Assembly: GCA_016788885.1 (NCBI GenBank)
Contig: JAEURX010000075.1
Location: forward strand, 62,001-126,000
Origin: Nitrospira sp.
GTDB taxonomy: Bacteria > Nitrospirota > Nitrospiria > Nitrospirales > Nitrospiraceae
DNA: 64,000 nt
Reading direction: 5' to 3'
A model generated the notes under the pieces. That model did no database searches. It was not told the origin of the DNA and saw only the letters and a list, made by a program, of their open reading frames with translations. The position numbers and the translations under genes were made by a program. Shown piece by piece: positions 36,778 to 45,317 of this stretch; the stretch's first letter is position 1; the number at the start of each line of letters is the position of its first letter.

Positions 36778-38047
36778 GAAGCAGCTCGCTACACAGTCTG
36801 CAGCAATGGACGCCACATTCACCCTGTTAGACCTCCTGCAACAGCGAAAAACCCGTCGCTTCGGCCTTGGGATGACGCTGCCGAGTGGCCCGCTCCAATA
36901 CACCAGTCATCATGAGCCGGTTCCGCTGAGTCAGGAAGAAGAACGGTATTTGATTTATGCGGCGATCGGGCGATCGGGACGGAATCTGGGTGATATGCAC
37001 TTCGTCGGGAAGCCCGGCTCGAGCGAGGGGCAAGGAAACGCCTTGATGAATTTCCGAAGCCGCACCGTTCCCAGTCCGTGCTCCGCACAGACCACGCAGT
37101 TGTTTTACACGAACGACGAGGGCGTCTTCTTTGTGGCCGATGCCGCCAGCGCCGACCACTCCTGGGACCTGGACATCGTCCAACTCCAGCCCTCCCGGCT
37201 CGAGATCCCGCGTGAAGTGCCGTTCATGTTGCCGTTCAACCAATGGTATACAAACCGGCCCGGTACCACGCTCTTCTTTCCCGTCACCAATATCGCCTTA
37301 CTCTACCTGAATCTGCTCCTGATGATGTTCAGCGAGGACACCGGATATTTCATCGTCGATACCGACCATGGCAATGCCGGCTGCGGCCTGGACGCCTTCC
37401 GCAAGAGCGCGGGCGGACACCTGCATGACGATATCCGGGCACGCCGAATGTTCAGCTTGCGGGAACTCGACGCGGCGATTTGCGAAACGGCGATTCAGGA
37501 GCAAGGCATCATCTGCGAACACATTTCCTTGATGCAGCAGGCGCTGGGGCTTGGCGGCGGCATCCAGAGCGTGGGAAGCGGACGGCATCTCCTGGGCCTC
37601 GAGCCGCACATCTATCCGGGGCTGGGCTTCCAGTTCGTCGTCCCGCCCGGCAAGCCGATGCGGGCAAATCCGGTCGGCATCCCGGGCGTGTGGGAAGGCC
37701 CCATGCCACCCTTCGTAGCCTCGATGAAAGAGGCTGTCACTCGGCTGGTCGACAGCAAGTTCGGGCCGAATGGCACCTTCAGGAAGCCTCACGAGCAGAC
37801 CTGGGTCAGACCCGGATCGGCACAACAGGTTCCGGAACATTCCGCACGCGCCGTCGACGCCACCATCGCGTTTACCGAATATGTCCTCGCCACCTATGGG
37901 CGCTTCCCGGCGCACGCCGATGCCTGCAAGTCCGTCGTGGCCTGCCAGACGCATCACCTGGACGAAGATTTTTATGCGACGTTCTATCCCGACTCCGCCT
38001 TGCCGGACGCACATCGTGAGCACATGCATGCATGGCATTCCCATTGA
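36776..38047 (+). CDS. nitroreductase-like protein
   Basis: 423 residues. The N-terminus has the nitroreductase-like opening LLQQRKTRRFGLGM and LSQEEERYLIYAAIGRSGRNLGDMHF. The C-terminal half carries EQGIICEHISLMQQALGLGG, like the conserved helix near the FMN site. The protein is twice the usual single-domain length, as in fused or two-domain members. No signal peptide. It probably binds FMN and carries out an oxidation or reduction on a carrier-bound or small substrate, but no close relative is recognised. It stands 41 bases upstream of the ketosynthase gene in the same operon. Confidence 0.55.
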   Translation: MKQLATQSAAMDATFTLLDLLQQRKTRRFGLGMTLPSGPLQYTSHHEPVPLSQEEERYLIYAAIGRSGRNLGDMHFVGKPGSSEGQGNALMNFRSRTVPSPCSAQTTQLFYTNDEGVFFVADAASADHSWDLDIVQLQPSRLEIPREVPFMLPFNQWYTNRPGTTLFFPVTNIALLYLNLLLMMFSEDTGYFIVDTDHGNAGCGLDAFRKSAGGHLHDDIRARRMFSLRELDAAICETAIQEQGIICEHISLMQQALGLGGGIQSVGSGRHLLGLEPHIYPGLGFQFVVPPGKPMRANPVGIPGVWEGPMPPFVASMKEAVTRLVDSKFGPNGTFRKPHEQTWVRPGSAQQVPEHSARAVDATIAFTEYVLATYGRFPAHADACKSVVACQTHHLDEDFYATFYPDSALPDAHREHMHAWHSH

Positions 38048-38088
38048 CGACATACTTTTTCACGCTCTTACGAGCACAGGAGGGCATC

Positions 38089-39414
38089 ATGACACCACAG
38101 ACCTCTCGTCGAGTCGTCATCACCGGCATGGGAGTTATTTCCCCCTTGGGTTGTACCGTCGATCTCTTTTGGCACCTGTTGAGCCGGGGAGACAGCGCGG
38201 TGAAGCCGATCACCTCATTTGACACCTCTCCCTTTCAGGCCTGTCTCGCGGCCGAGGTGCAGGATTTCGATCCCGAGGACTTTTTGCATCGTAAACAGGC
38301 CCGGCGCATGGGACGGGCGACTCAGTTCGCGGTGGCCTGTGCCATGATGGCGACACGTGATTCCGGGATCGACCTGGAACAGGAGGATCGCGGCACCATC
38401 GGTATCAGCATCGGCACCTCCATCGGCGGCATGAAAGAAGCGTTTGAGTTTCATGACGCAGCCAAGCTGAACGCCTACGAGCGAGTCAATCCCTTTACCA
38501 TGGGTATGACCTTTCCGAATGCGATCTCTTCGGAAGTGGCCATCGTCCTGGGGTTGCATGGTCCCTGCGAGACCTATTCCATCGGCTGTTCCTCAACGGC
38601 CAATGCCATCGGACGCGCCTATGAATGGATCAAGTCGGGACAATCTTCCCTGGTCGTGGCGGGGGGGACGGAAGCGCCCCTTCATCCGAGTGTGTACGCC
38701 GCCATGAACGCCGGTCGGGCACTGGCACCGGACGAGCACGGCACAATCCGGAATCTTCCCCGCCCCTTCGACAAGACCCGGTGCGGCATGGTGCTGGGCG
38801 AAGGAGCGGGCTGTTTTATCCTTGAGGACTACGAGCATGCCCGCGCCCGCGGCGCCAAAATGTATGCCGAACTGGAAGGGTGGGGCTTCACCTGTGACGC
38901 CCACTCGATGGTCAAAGCCGCCTGCACCGGGCAAGAGCAACAACGGGCCGCCCGGCTGGCACTCTCAACCGCCCACTGGTTCCCCGAAGAAGTGGACTAC
39001 GTGAACGCCTGCGGCCTCGGCACCATGGAATTGGATGCGATCGAAACACAGACGGTGAAGCAGGTCTTGGGCGACCATGCCTATCGAGTGCCCGTCAGCT
39101 CGTTCAAAGCGGCACTTGGCCATGCCTTCGCCGCCAGCGGAGCCTTCCAACTCATCGGAACCGCGAAGGCGATGGAACACCAATTCATCCCACCCACGCT
39201 GAATTTGACCACTCCGGACCCGAACTGCGATCTGGATTATGTTTCGGGAACCGGGCGCGTAGCGCACGTCAATCGCGCGCTGATCAATAGCTTTGGATTC
39301 GGCGGCAAGAATATTGTGCTGGCACTCTCACGTGTGAACCTCGGCGCCGCCGGTACCGGTTCGATGAAAGCCGCACCGGCGTACGGCATGAATCAATTGG
39401 TTGGAGTATCCTAG
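38089..39414 (+). CDS. FabF-like beta-ketoacyl synthase with Cys-Cys-His site
   Basis: 441 residues from the ATG at 38089, which has AGGAGG upstream. KS domains join acyl units by decarboxylative Claisen condensation. The nucleophile C167 sits in SIGCSSTANA and the distal His is H345 in AALGHAFAASGA. The first His, normally in VNAHGTGT, is replaced by Cys: C308 (tgc at 39010-39012) in VNACGLGTMELDAIE. FabF numbering of Cys, His, His (163, 303, 340) fits well. No ACP, AT or other PKS module is in the window. The change could alter decarboxylation and so the product or role; together with the nitroreductase it suggests a small-molecule pathway. Confidence 0.85.
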   Translation: MTPQTSRRVVITGMGVISPLGCTVDLFWHLLSRGDSAVKPITSFDTSPFQACLAAEVQDFDPEDFLHRKQARRMGRATQFAVACAMMATRDSGIDLEQEDRGTIGISIGTSIGGMKEAFEFHDAAKLNAYERVNPFTMGMTFPNAISSEVAIVLGLHGPCETYSIGCSSTANAIGRAYEWIKSGQSSLVVAGGTEAPLHPSVYAAMNAGRALAPDEHGTIRNLPRPFDKTRCGMVLGEGAGCFILEDYEHARARGAKMYAELEGWGFTCDAHSMVKAACTGQEQQRAARLALSTAHWFPEEVDYVNACGLGTMELDAIETQTVKQVLGDHAYRVPVSSFKAALGHAFAASGAFQLIGTAKAMEHQFIPPTLNLTTPDPNCDLDYVSGTGRVAHVNRALINSFGFGGKNIVLALSRVNLGAAGTGSMKAAPAYGMNQLVGVS

Positions 39415-39659
39415 GATAATCACATGAGTGACCGGCGTCACTGCAGTAGAGGCATCGACCGCGCGTCCGCTGATGCGGCCTCCCCCGTGTGGAGCGAGGC
39501 CGCATCGGGACCGTGTAACCCCGTGTATGAACCGGCACGAGGAGGGTGGAGACCGGCCGTTGTGCGCCTCGTCACCATTATCGAAGGTGACCCGACGCAT
39601 CGGCGGAAATATCGAGCACCATCACAAGACATCCATCCACATTTATGAGAGAGTCGACC

Positions 39660-40316
39660 ATGAACGAACTAGAACACACCACCACACGGGTGTTTGTCAT
39701 CAACCCTCAAGAACTGGTCAGAGTCGGCATGCGAACACTACTGAACTCTGTCCCCGATTTCCGCATCGTCGGAGAAGCGCCCTCGCGAGAGGAGGCACTG
39801 CCGTTGGTGCTTCAGCACCAACCAGACATTGTCATCGTCGATCTCCGCGTACAGGACGGAACCGGCATCGAAACCGCCAAGGAAATCCTGTCCCATCTTC
39901 CGGCTACTCGCTTGCTGTTTCTTGCCGACACCCTCAACGACACCATTCTCCTCTCTGCCGTGGCAACTGGAGCCCACGGATATGTCCTGCAGGACGCCGG
40001 CGCCGAAACCCTGATGCACGCGCTACGCAGCATCACCAAGGGACAGGCCTATCTTGATCCGGGCGTCACCCGCCACACCTTTGCCTATCTCCGCAAAGTG
40101 GCGGATCGTGAACCTGAGCGGGGCCGCCATCTGTTGTCTCCACAGGAAAGACGCCTCCTCCCCCTTATTGCACAGGGAAAGACGAATAAGGAAATCGCCG
40201 CCGAACTCGGGTTGAGTGACAAAACCGTCAAGAACTATCTCGCCAACGTCTACTCCAAACTCCATCTCACCAGGAGGTCTCAAGCCGCCGCGTTTTACCT
40301 CAAAACAATCCCTTAG
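39660..40316 (+). CDS. atypical NarL-type response regulator
   Basis: 218 residues from the ATG at 39660 (a Met five residues earlier is possible). A receiver domain (about 8-125) precedes a LuxR helix-turn-helix (about 155-215: LSPQERRLLPLIAQGKTNKEIAAELGLSDKTVKNYLANVYSKL). The putative phospho-acceptor D61 is present, but the acidic pair that binds magnesium is replaced by N15-P16 and the conserved Lys by Q111. It may therefore act without phosphorylation. The HTH half is very close to that of the canonical regulator at 53725-54405. It lies between the ketosynthase gene and a giant kinase. Confidence 0.88.
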   Translation: MNELEHTTTRVFVINPQELVRVGMRTLLNSVPDFRIVGEAPSREEALPLVLQHQPDIVIVDLRVQDGTGIETAKEILSHLPATRLLFLADTLNDTILLSAVATGAHGYVLQDAGAETLMHALRSITKGQAYLDPGVTRHTFAYLRKVADREPERGRHLLSPQERRLLPLIAQGKTNKEIAAELGLSDKTVKNYLANVYSKLHLTRRSQAAAFYLKTIP

Positions 40317-40345
40317 GAACAAGCCGGCCGTGAACGCGGCAGCTG

Positions 40346-40423
40346 CATGCTCAAGTTCTCCGGTGCGGAGTCCGAGAGAGTACCGACACGCTCCGTTGCC
40401 CTCTCGGAACCAGCTTGAGCATG
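40346..40423 (+). promoter_or_regulatory. nested hairpin leader covering the kinase start codon
   Basis: Outer stem: CATGCTCAAG (40346-40355) pairs perfectly with CTTGAGCATG (40414-40423), whose last three bases are the ATG at 40421. Inside lie CTCCG/CGGAG (40358-40362, 40366-40370) and TCCGAGAG/CTCTCGGA (40371-40378, 40401-40408). Together these form a three-way junction that would hide the start codon. No Shine-Dalgarno is visible nearby. Confidence 0.5.
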
Positions 40424-43400
40424 TACCACCTGCGATCCTTCCACCTCCGGGACATGACTGCCTGTGGAGCAGCGCTCCGACGGCTCGGCACAAACGCCAG
40501 GAGTCTTCAGGAGGTGGCCGACCGTCTCGTTCGCCATCTCTATACATCCTTGACGATGGCTCAGACCGGAGATCCGGCCTGCGTCCTGGTCCGCTTGTTT
40601 AAGACCACATCCTACGACCTCCTCGCCCCGGAATTACAAACACTCGTCGATCGCAAACTTGAGCCACAACAGCCGAATCCATCGCTCACGTGCCTGACCC
40701 TGCTCAGCAGCGCAGGCATCCACGAGGGGTGGAATGATCCGGCCTTGTCCAGCCGATTCCGCGTCATCCCGCTCAATGGGCCCAAATCGCTTGAGCGGCT
40801 CCCGATGTTTCAACAGCTGTTCCGGCAATTGAAGTTCAGTCTGCCCCCTATCACCGCATCGGATCAAAATCTCCTCGTTGATCCACACGAGCATCGTTGC
40901 AGCGTGTTCCATGTCCCGGAGGCGCTCGATAGCCCACACGTACCGGCGCAAGAGGAGTTCGTACGCAAGTACGGCATCCGCTCGGTGCTCGGGTTCGGCG
41001 CACCATTGCCCGATGGAGAGCTGTTCTCTCTCATTCTCTTCAGCAAGGATTACATTTCCGACGAAACAGCTCAATTGTTCAAGCCGCTGGCCCTATGCGC
41101 GCAAATCGCTCTTGCCCCGTTTGCCAAGCCCACTGCCACAATGGAACAGACCGCCGCCTCAGCCCATTCGGCGACCGCAGACCTTGAAGGTCTCCTCGCC
41201 GTGCACGAACAAACCGTCAATGCGCAGGCGGACCGTCTCGAATTGATCGTGCAAGGCTCTCAAATCGGCACGTGGGATTGGGACATTCCCAGCGGGCGCG
41301 TCACGTTCAACGAACGCTGGGCCAGCATGCTCGGGTATCATCTCGACGAACTCGAACCGCATGTGCGCACATGGGAAACCCTCGTACACCCCGACGACAT
41401 GCTCGACGTCATGGCAGCGGTCTCTGCCCACCTTCGTGGAGACACGCCGACCTACTCCAGCGAGCATCGCCTTCGTTCGAAATCCGGCGCCTGGCGCTGG
41501 GTCTTCGACAGTGGGCGGGTCGTCGAGCGGGATGCCTCGGGTACGCCATTGCGTGCCACGGGTCTGCACCTCGATATCTCCAACAGAAAAGAGCTCGAAG
41601 CGGAACAGGCCCGCGCACAGCGAGCCATCCAGGTGAAACAAGACGCGCTGGATGAAGCCCAGACCCTCGCGCATCTGGGGTCCTGGGAATGGGAGATCAC
41701 CAGCGGAGTGGAGCGCTGGTCGGATGAGCAGTATCGCATTTTTGGCATCGACCCGGCCCACACCAGGCCGACCTACGCCACATTCTTGGCGGCACTCCAC
41801 CCCGACGATCGCGAACGGGTGGAACAGGCCGTCGCCAAGACCCTCAAATACGATACCCGCTACAACATCGAATGCCGCATCATTCGTCCGAGTGGAGAGC
41901 TGCGCCACATCAACTGTCGTGGAATCGTACGTCGGGAACCCGACGGATCACCGATCAGCATGACCGGAACCGTGCAGGATATTACCGACTACAAGCGCGC
42001 CGAATCGGCCTGGCGGGACAGCGAGACCCGAATGCGGTCGATTTTCGAGAGCGCGATCGAAGGCATCGTCGTCATCGACGACCGAGGACAGATCGAAACC
42101 GCCAACGCTGCGTTGTTAAAACTGTTGGGCTATGAGGCGCATGAATTCATCGGAAAGAACATTTCCATCATCATGCCGTCCCCTTACCGCGAGCACCACT
42201 CCGAATACCTCGCGAATTATTTGATCACCGGGAAACGGGAAATTATCGGCAAGGGGCGCGATGTGCTGGCCGTGCGAAAGGACGGCACTCAGATCGACAT
42301 CCACGTCTCCGTCAGCGAGATGCAAATCGGCTTCTCGAAGAAATATACGGGGATGATTCGTGACATCTCCGAGCGGAAACGCATGGAGGAAGCGGTTCGG
42401 GAAAGCGAAGAGCGGTTCCGCCAATTAGCGGAATCCATTGATGCGGTCTTTTGGCTCACGACGCCGGACAAACGCCACGTCCTCTACGTCAGTCCTGCCT
42501 TCGAGACGATTTGGGAATCTCCCCGAGAGGTGTTGTATACGAATCCCCTCTTCTGGCTCGATCATATTCACCCGGACGACCAAAAACGGGTATCCATCGC
42601 GGCCGCCTGTCAGGCACATCTGCCGTATGACGAAGAATACCGGATCATCACGCCGAGCGGACGAATCCGCTGGATCAGGGATCGCAGTTTTGTGATCAAG
42701 AACGCCGCCGGGGAAACGTACCGGATCGCCGGCATCGCCCTCGATATCAGCGCCTCCAAACAGATGGAGGAACAGATTCGCGCGAGCGAACTCCGACATC
42801 GCGCGCTCGTGGAACTCTCTCCTCATGCCATTTTCGTCAATTGCAAAGGCCGGATCGTGTTCTCAAACCAGGCCTGCGCTAAGTTACTGGGCGCCATCGC
42901 CCCGTCGCAGCTCTTCGGCAAGCAAGTGCTCGAAATCATTCACCCAGACTCGCAGGAACAGGCGCTGCAGCGGATCGCATCCATCCTCGAGACAAAGCAG
43001 GCCGTCCCCCTCATAGAAGAACGGTTCATTGCGCTCAATGGTTCGCCCATCGACGTGGAAGTGGCGGCAGCCCCGATCATGTTCGAAGGCACGCTGGCCA
43101 TCCAGGTCATTGCAACTGATATCCGGGCTCGCAAGGACTTGGAGCGTGCGCTGGTCGCCACCAACCTGCAGCTACAAACCATCCTCGATAGTGCGACGAA
43201 TGTCTCCATTGTCGCCACCAATAACGAAGGAATCATCACCACCTTTAACACCGGCGCTGAGACGCTCCTCGGATACTCGGCCATGGAAATGGTCGGGCAA
43301 CATTCGTTGGGCTTCCTTCATCTGCGGGAGGAACTCGACCATCGCGCCGATGAACTGAGCCGCCTGCACCAGCGCCCTATCCAGAACGTCGCGGCCCTGT

Positions 43401-45301
43401 TCGAAGAGGCCCTTCATGGCGGAGTTGATCAACGGGAATGGACCTACCGCAGAAAAGACGGGGAGCACCTGACCGTCTTGGTGAGCATTACCGCGCTCCG
43501 TGACAGTACCGGCGCGATGAGCGGATTCCTGGCGATCGGCAAAGATATCACCAGCCGAAAGGCTGCGGAGAACGCTCTCACGCAGGCCGCCCGCGAGTTG
43601 GCACGTAAGAATATTGAACTTGCGCAAGCACGAGATGAAGCCCTGCAGGCCGCCCGCGAGTTGGCACGTAAGAATATTGAACTTGCGCAAGCACGAGATG
43701 AAGCCCTGCAGGCCGCCCAGCTTAAGGCTGACTTTTTGGCCACGATGAGCCATGAAATCCGTACCCCAATGAACGCAATCATCGGCATGACGGGTCTCTT
43801 GCTCGATACCGCCCTCACGACCGAACAGCATGAATATGCCGATACCGTCCGCCGTTCCAGCGACGCCCTGTTGACCCTCGTGAACGATATTCTCGACTTC
43901 TCGAAGATTGAGGCCGGCAGACTCCATTTTGAACAGATTCCCTTCGATGTTCGAATGACCGTGGAGGATTCAATCGACCTCCTCGCGGAACAGGCACAGA
44001 GCAAAGGGCTTGAGTTGATCGGGCTGGTGGATGCTGCCGTGCCGACCGGAGCGATCGGCGATCCTGGCCGCATCCGTCAGATTCTCGTCAATCTGATCGG
44101 CAATGCCATCAAATTCACCTCTGCAGGTGAAGTATTCCTCTACGTCACGCGGGACATACAGAGTGGAAGGGACTTCCTACGGTTCACCGTCACTGATACC
44201 GGCATCGGCATTCCCGAGGATGTGCAGACGCGATTGTTCCAGGCCTTCACGCAGGCCGACAGCTCCACCACTCGCCGCTTTGGCGGGACAGGTCTGGGGC
44301 TCGCCATCAGCCGACGACTGGTGGAGCAAATGCAGGGCCAAATCGGCGTCAAGAGCCAAGCCGGACAAGGCAGTACGTTCTGGTTCACGGCGAAACTCCC
44401 CGAGACGTCGATCGCGACTCCACCGTCGTCGTTTTCCTGGAGCCAACTGCATGGCCGACGCATTCTCCTGGTAGATCCCTGCGATACCGCTCGGGAGGCA
44501 ATGCATCAGGCCCTCGGGGCGAATGGACTCGTGTGCAGTGAAGCCCAAAATGGACTGAAAGCCATGGAGTTAGCACGAAAGGCTGTTGCCGCCCAGAAGC
44601 CTTTCGACCTGGCATTGATCGAACGCCATCTATCCGGCCTGGATGGATTCGACACGGCCACACGGCTCAAGCAGGATCCGTCAACCGCCGGCATGCGATT
44701 AGTGATTCTTACCACGGTCGGACGGAGAGGCGACGGAGGCACCGCCCAAGAACTCGGCATCGACGCCTACCTCACCAAACCGATCCGACTCACACAATTG
44801 CTCGAATGCTTCTGTCAGTTGCTGTGCCCGCCACAGGCCGCGGCGACATCGTCCATGCCGCCGTTGATCACACGGCATACCCTGGCCGAAACCCATACGG
44901 CCACAACGCCCCGTCTGCTACTGGCGGAGGACAATCCCGTCAACCAAAAGGTGGCGTGCAAAATGCTGGAGAAACTTGGCTATCGGGTCGACGTGGCCAG
45001 CAATGGCCAGGAGGCGGTCGCCGCCCACGAACGGGCACCCTACCCGCTGATTTTCATGGACTGCCAAATGCCCGAAGTCGATGGATTCGAGGCCACGGCC
45101 TTGATCCGAAAGATGGAGGGTAAATCTGCTCATACACCCATCGTCGCCATGACCGCCAATGCCATGCAGGGAGACCGCGAACGCTGCCTGGCTGCCGGAA
45201 TGGATGACTATGTGGCCAAACCGGTCAGACCCAAAGAACTGCAGACGGTGCTGGAGACCTGGCTCGGAGATCGCGCCGTCAAGAACGGCACCACGGGCTA
45301 G
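40421..45301 (+). CDS. hybrid histidine kinase with GAF-like domain, six PAS domains and two receivers
   Basis: 1627 residues from the ATG at 40421; an in-frame TTG lies two codons earlier. Order: a GAF-like domain (about 20-230), six PAS domains (about 274-1045), a signalling coiled coil with an exact 21-residue duplication (about 1055-1097), HisKA with H1111 in MSHEIRTP, HATPase (N, G1 and G2 boxes), and two receivers. The first receiver has Glu at 1401 where the phospho-Asp should be, so it may be a fixed mimic. The second is canonical with D1547. The third PAS has FixL-like haem residues H593 and R613. Signal input is multiple; output probably goes through an Hpt or regulator elsewhere. 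Confidence 0.93.
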   Translation: MYHLRSFHLRDMTACGAALRRLGTNARSLQEVADRLVRHLYTSLTMAQTGDPACVLVRLFKTTSYDLLAPELQTLVDRKLEPQQPNPSLTCLTLLSSAGIHEGWNDPALSSRFRVIPLNGPKSLERLPMFQQLFRQLKFSLPPITASDQNLLVDPHEHRCSVFHVPEALDSPHVPAQEEFVRKYGIRSVLGFGAPLPDGELFSLILFSKDYISDETAQLFKPLALCAQIALAPFAKPTATMEQTAASAHSATADLEGLLAVHEQTVNAQADRLELIVQGSQIGTWDWDIPSGRVTFNERWASMLGYHLDELEPHVRTWETLVHPDDMLDVMAAVSAHLRGDTPTYSSEHRLRSKSGAWRWVFDSGRVVERDASGTPLRATGLHLDISNRKELEAEQARAQRAIQVKQDALDEAQTLAHLGSWEWEITSGVERWSDEQYRIFGIDPAHTRPTYATFLAALHPDDRERVEQAVAKTLKYDTRYNIECRIIRPSGELRHINCRGIVRREPDGSPISMTGTVQDITDYKRAESAWRDSETRMRSIFESAIEGIVVIDDRGQIETANAALLKLLGYEAHEFIGKNISIIMPSPYREHHSEYLANYLITGKREIIGKGRDVLAVRKDGTQIDIHVSVSEMQIGFSKKYTGMIRDISERKRMEEAVRESEERFRQLAESIDAVFWLTTPDKRHVLYVSPAFETIWESPREVLYTNPLFWLDHIHPDDQKRVSIAAACQAHLPYDEEYRIITPSGRIRWIRDRSFVIKNAAGETYRIAGIALDISASKQMEEQIRASELRHRALVELSPHAIFVNCKGRIVFSNQACAKLLGAIAPSQLFGKQVLEIIHPDSQEQALQRIASILETKQAVPLIEERFIALNGSPIDVEVAAAPIMFEGTLAIQVIATDIRARKDLERALVATNLQLQTILDSATNVSIVATNNEGIITTFNTGAETLLGYSAMEMVGQHSLGFLHLREELDHRADELSRLHQRPIQNVAALFEEALHGGVDQREWTYRRKDGEHLTVLVSITALRDSTGAMSGFLAIGKDITSRKAAENALTQAARELARKNIELAQARDEALQAARELARKNIELAQARDEALQAAQLKADFLATMSHEIRTPMNAIIGMTGLLLDTALTTEQHEYADTVRRSSDALLTLVNDILDFSKIEAGRLHFEQIPFDVRMTVEDSIDLLAEQAQSKGLELIGLVDAAVPTGAIGDPGRIRQILVNLIGNAIKFTSAGEVFLYVTRDIQSGRDFLRFTVTDTGIGIPEDVQTRLFQAFTQADSSTTRRFGGTGLGLAISRRLVEQMQGQIGVKSQAGQGSTFWFTAKLPETSIATPPSSFSWSQLHGRRILLVDPCDTAREAMHQALGANGLVCSEAQNGLKAMELARKAVAAQKPFDLALIERHLSGLDGFDTATRLKQDPSTAGMRLVILTTVGRRGDGGTAQELGIDAYLTKPIRLTQLLECFCQLLCPPQAAATSSMPPLITRHTLAETHTATTPRLLLAEDNPVNQKVACKMLEKLGYRVDVASNGQEAVAAHERAPYPLIFMDCQMPEVDGFEATALIRKMEGKSAHTPIVAMTANAMQGDRERCLAAGMDDYVAKPVRPKELQTVLETWLGDRAVKNGTTG
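43582..43718 (+). repeat. perfect 63-bp tandem duplication in the kinase gene
   Basis: Two identical 63-bp units (43582-43644 and 43645-43707) plus an 11-bp partial third (43708-43718). Each unit encodes 21 residues, exactly three heptads, so coiled-coil phase is kept in the helix before HisKA. Confidence 0.95.
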
Positions 45302-45317
45302 AGAAGGAATATTTGTC

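Noticed and set aside
39424-39659. Short frames between the ketosynthase and the NarL-type regulator
   Set aside because: No motif, no Shine-Dalgarno; the region instead has a short GTGAC-CGGC-GTCAC dyad at 39428-39441.
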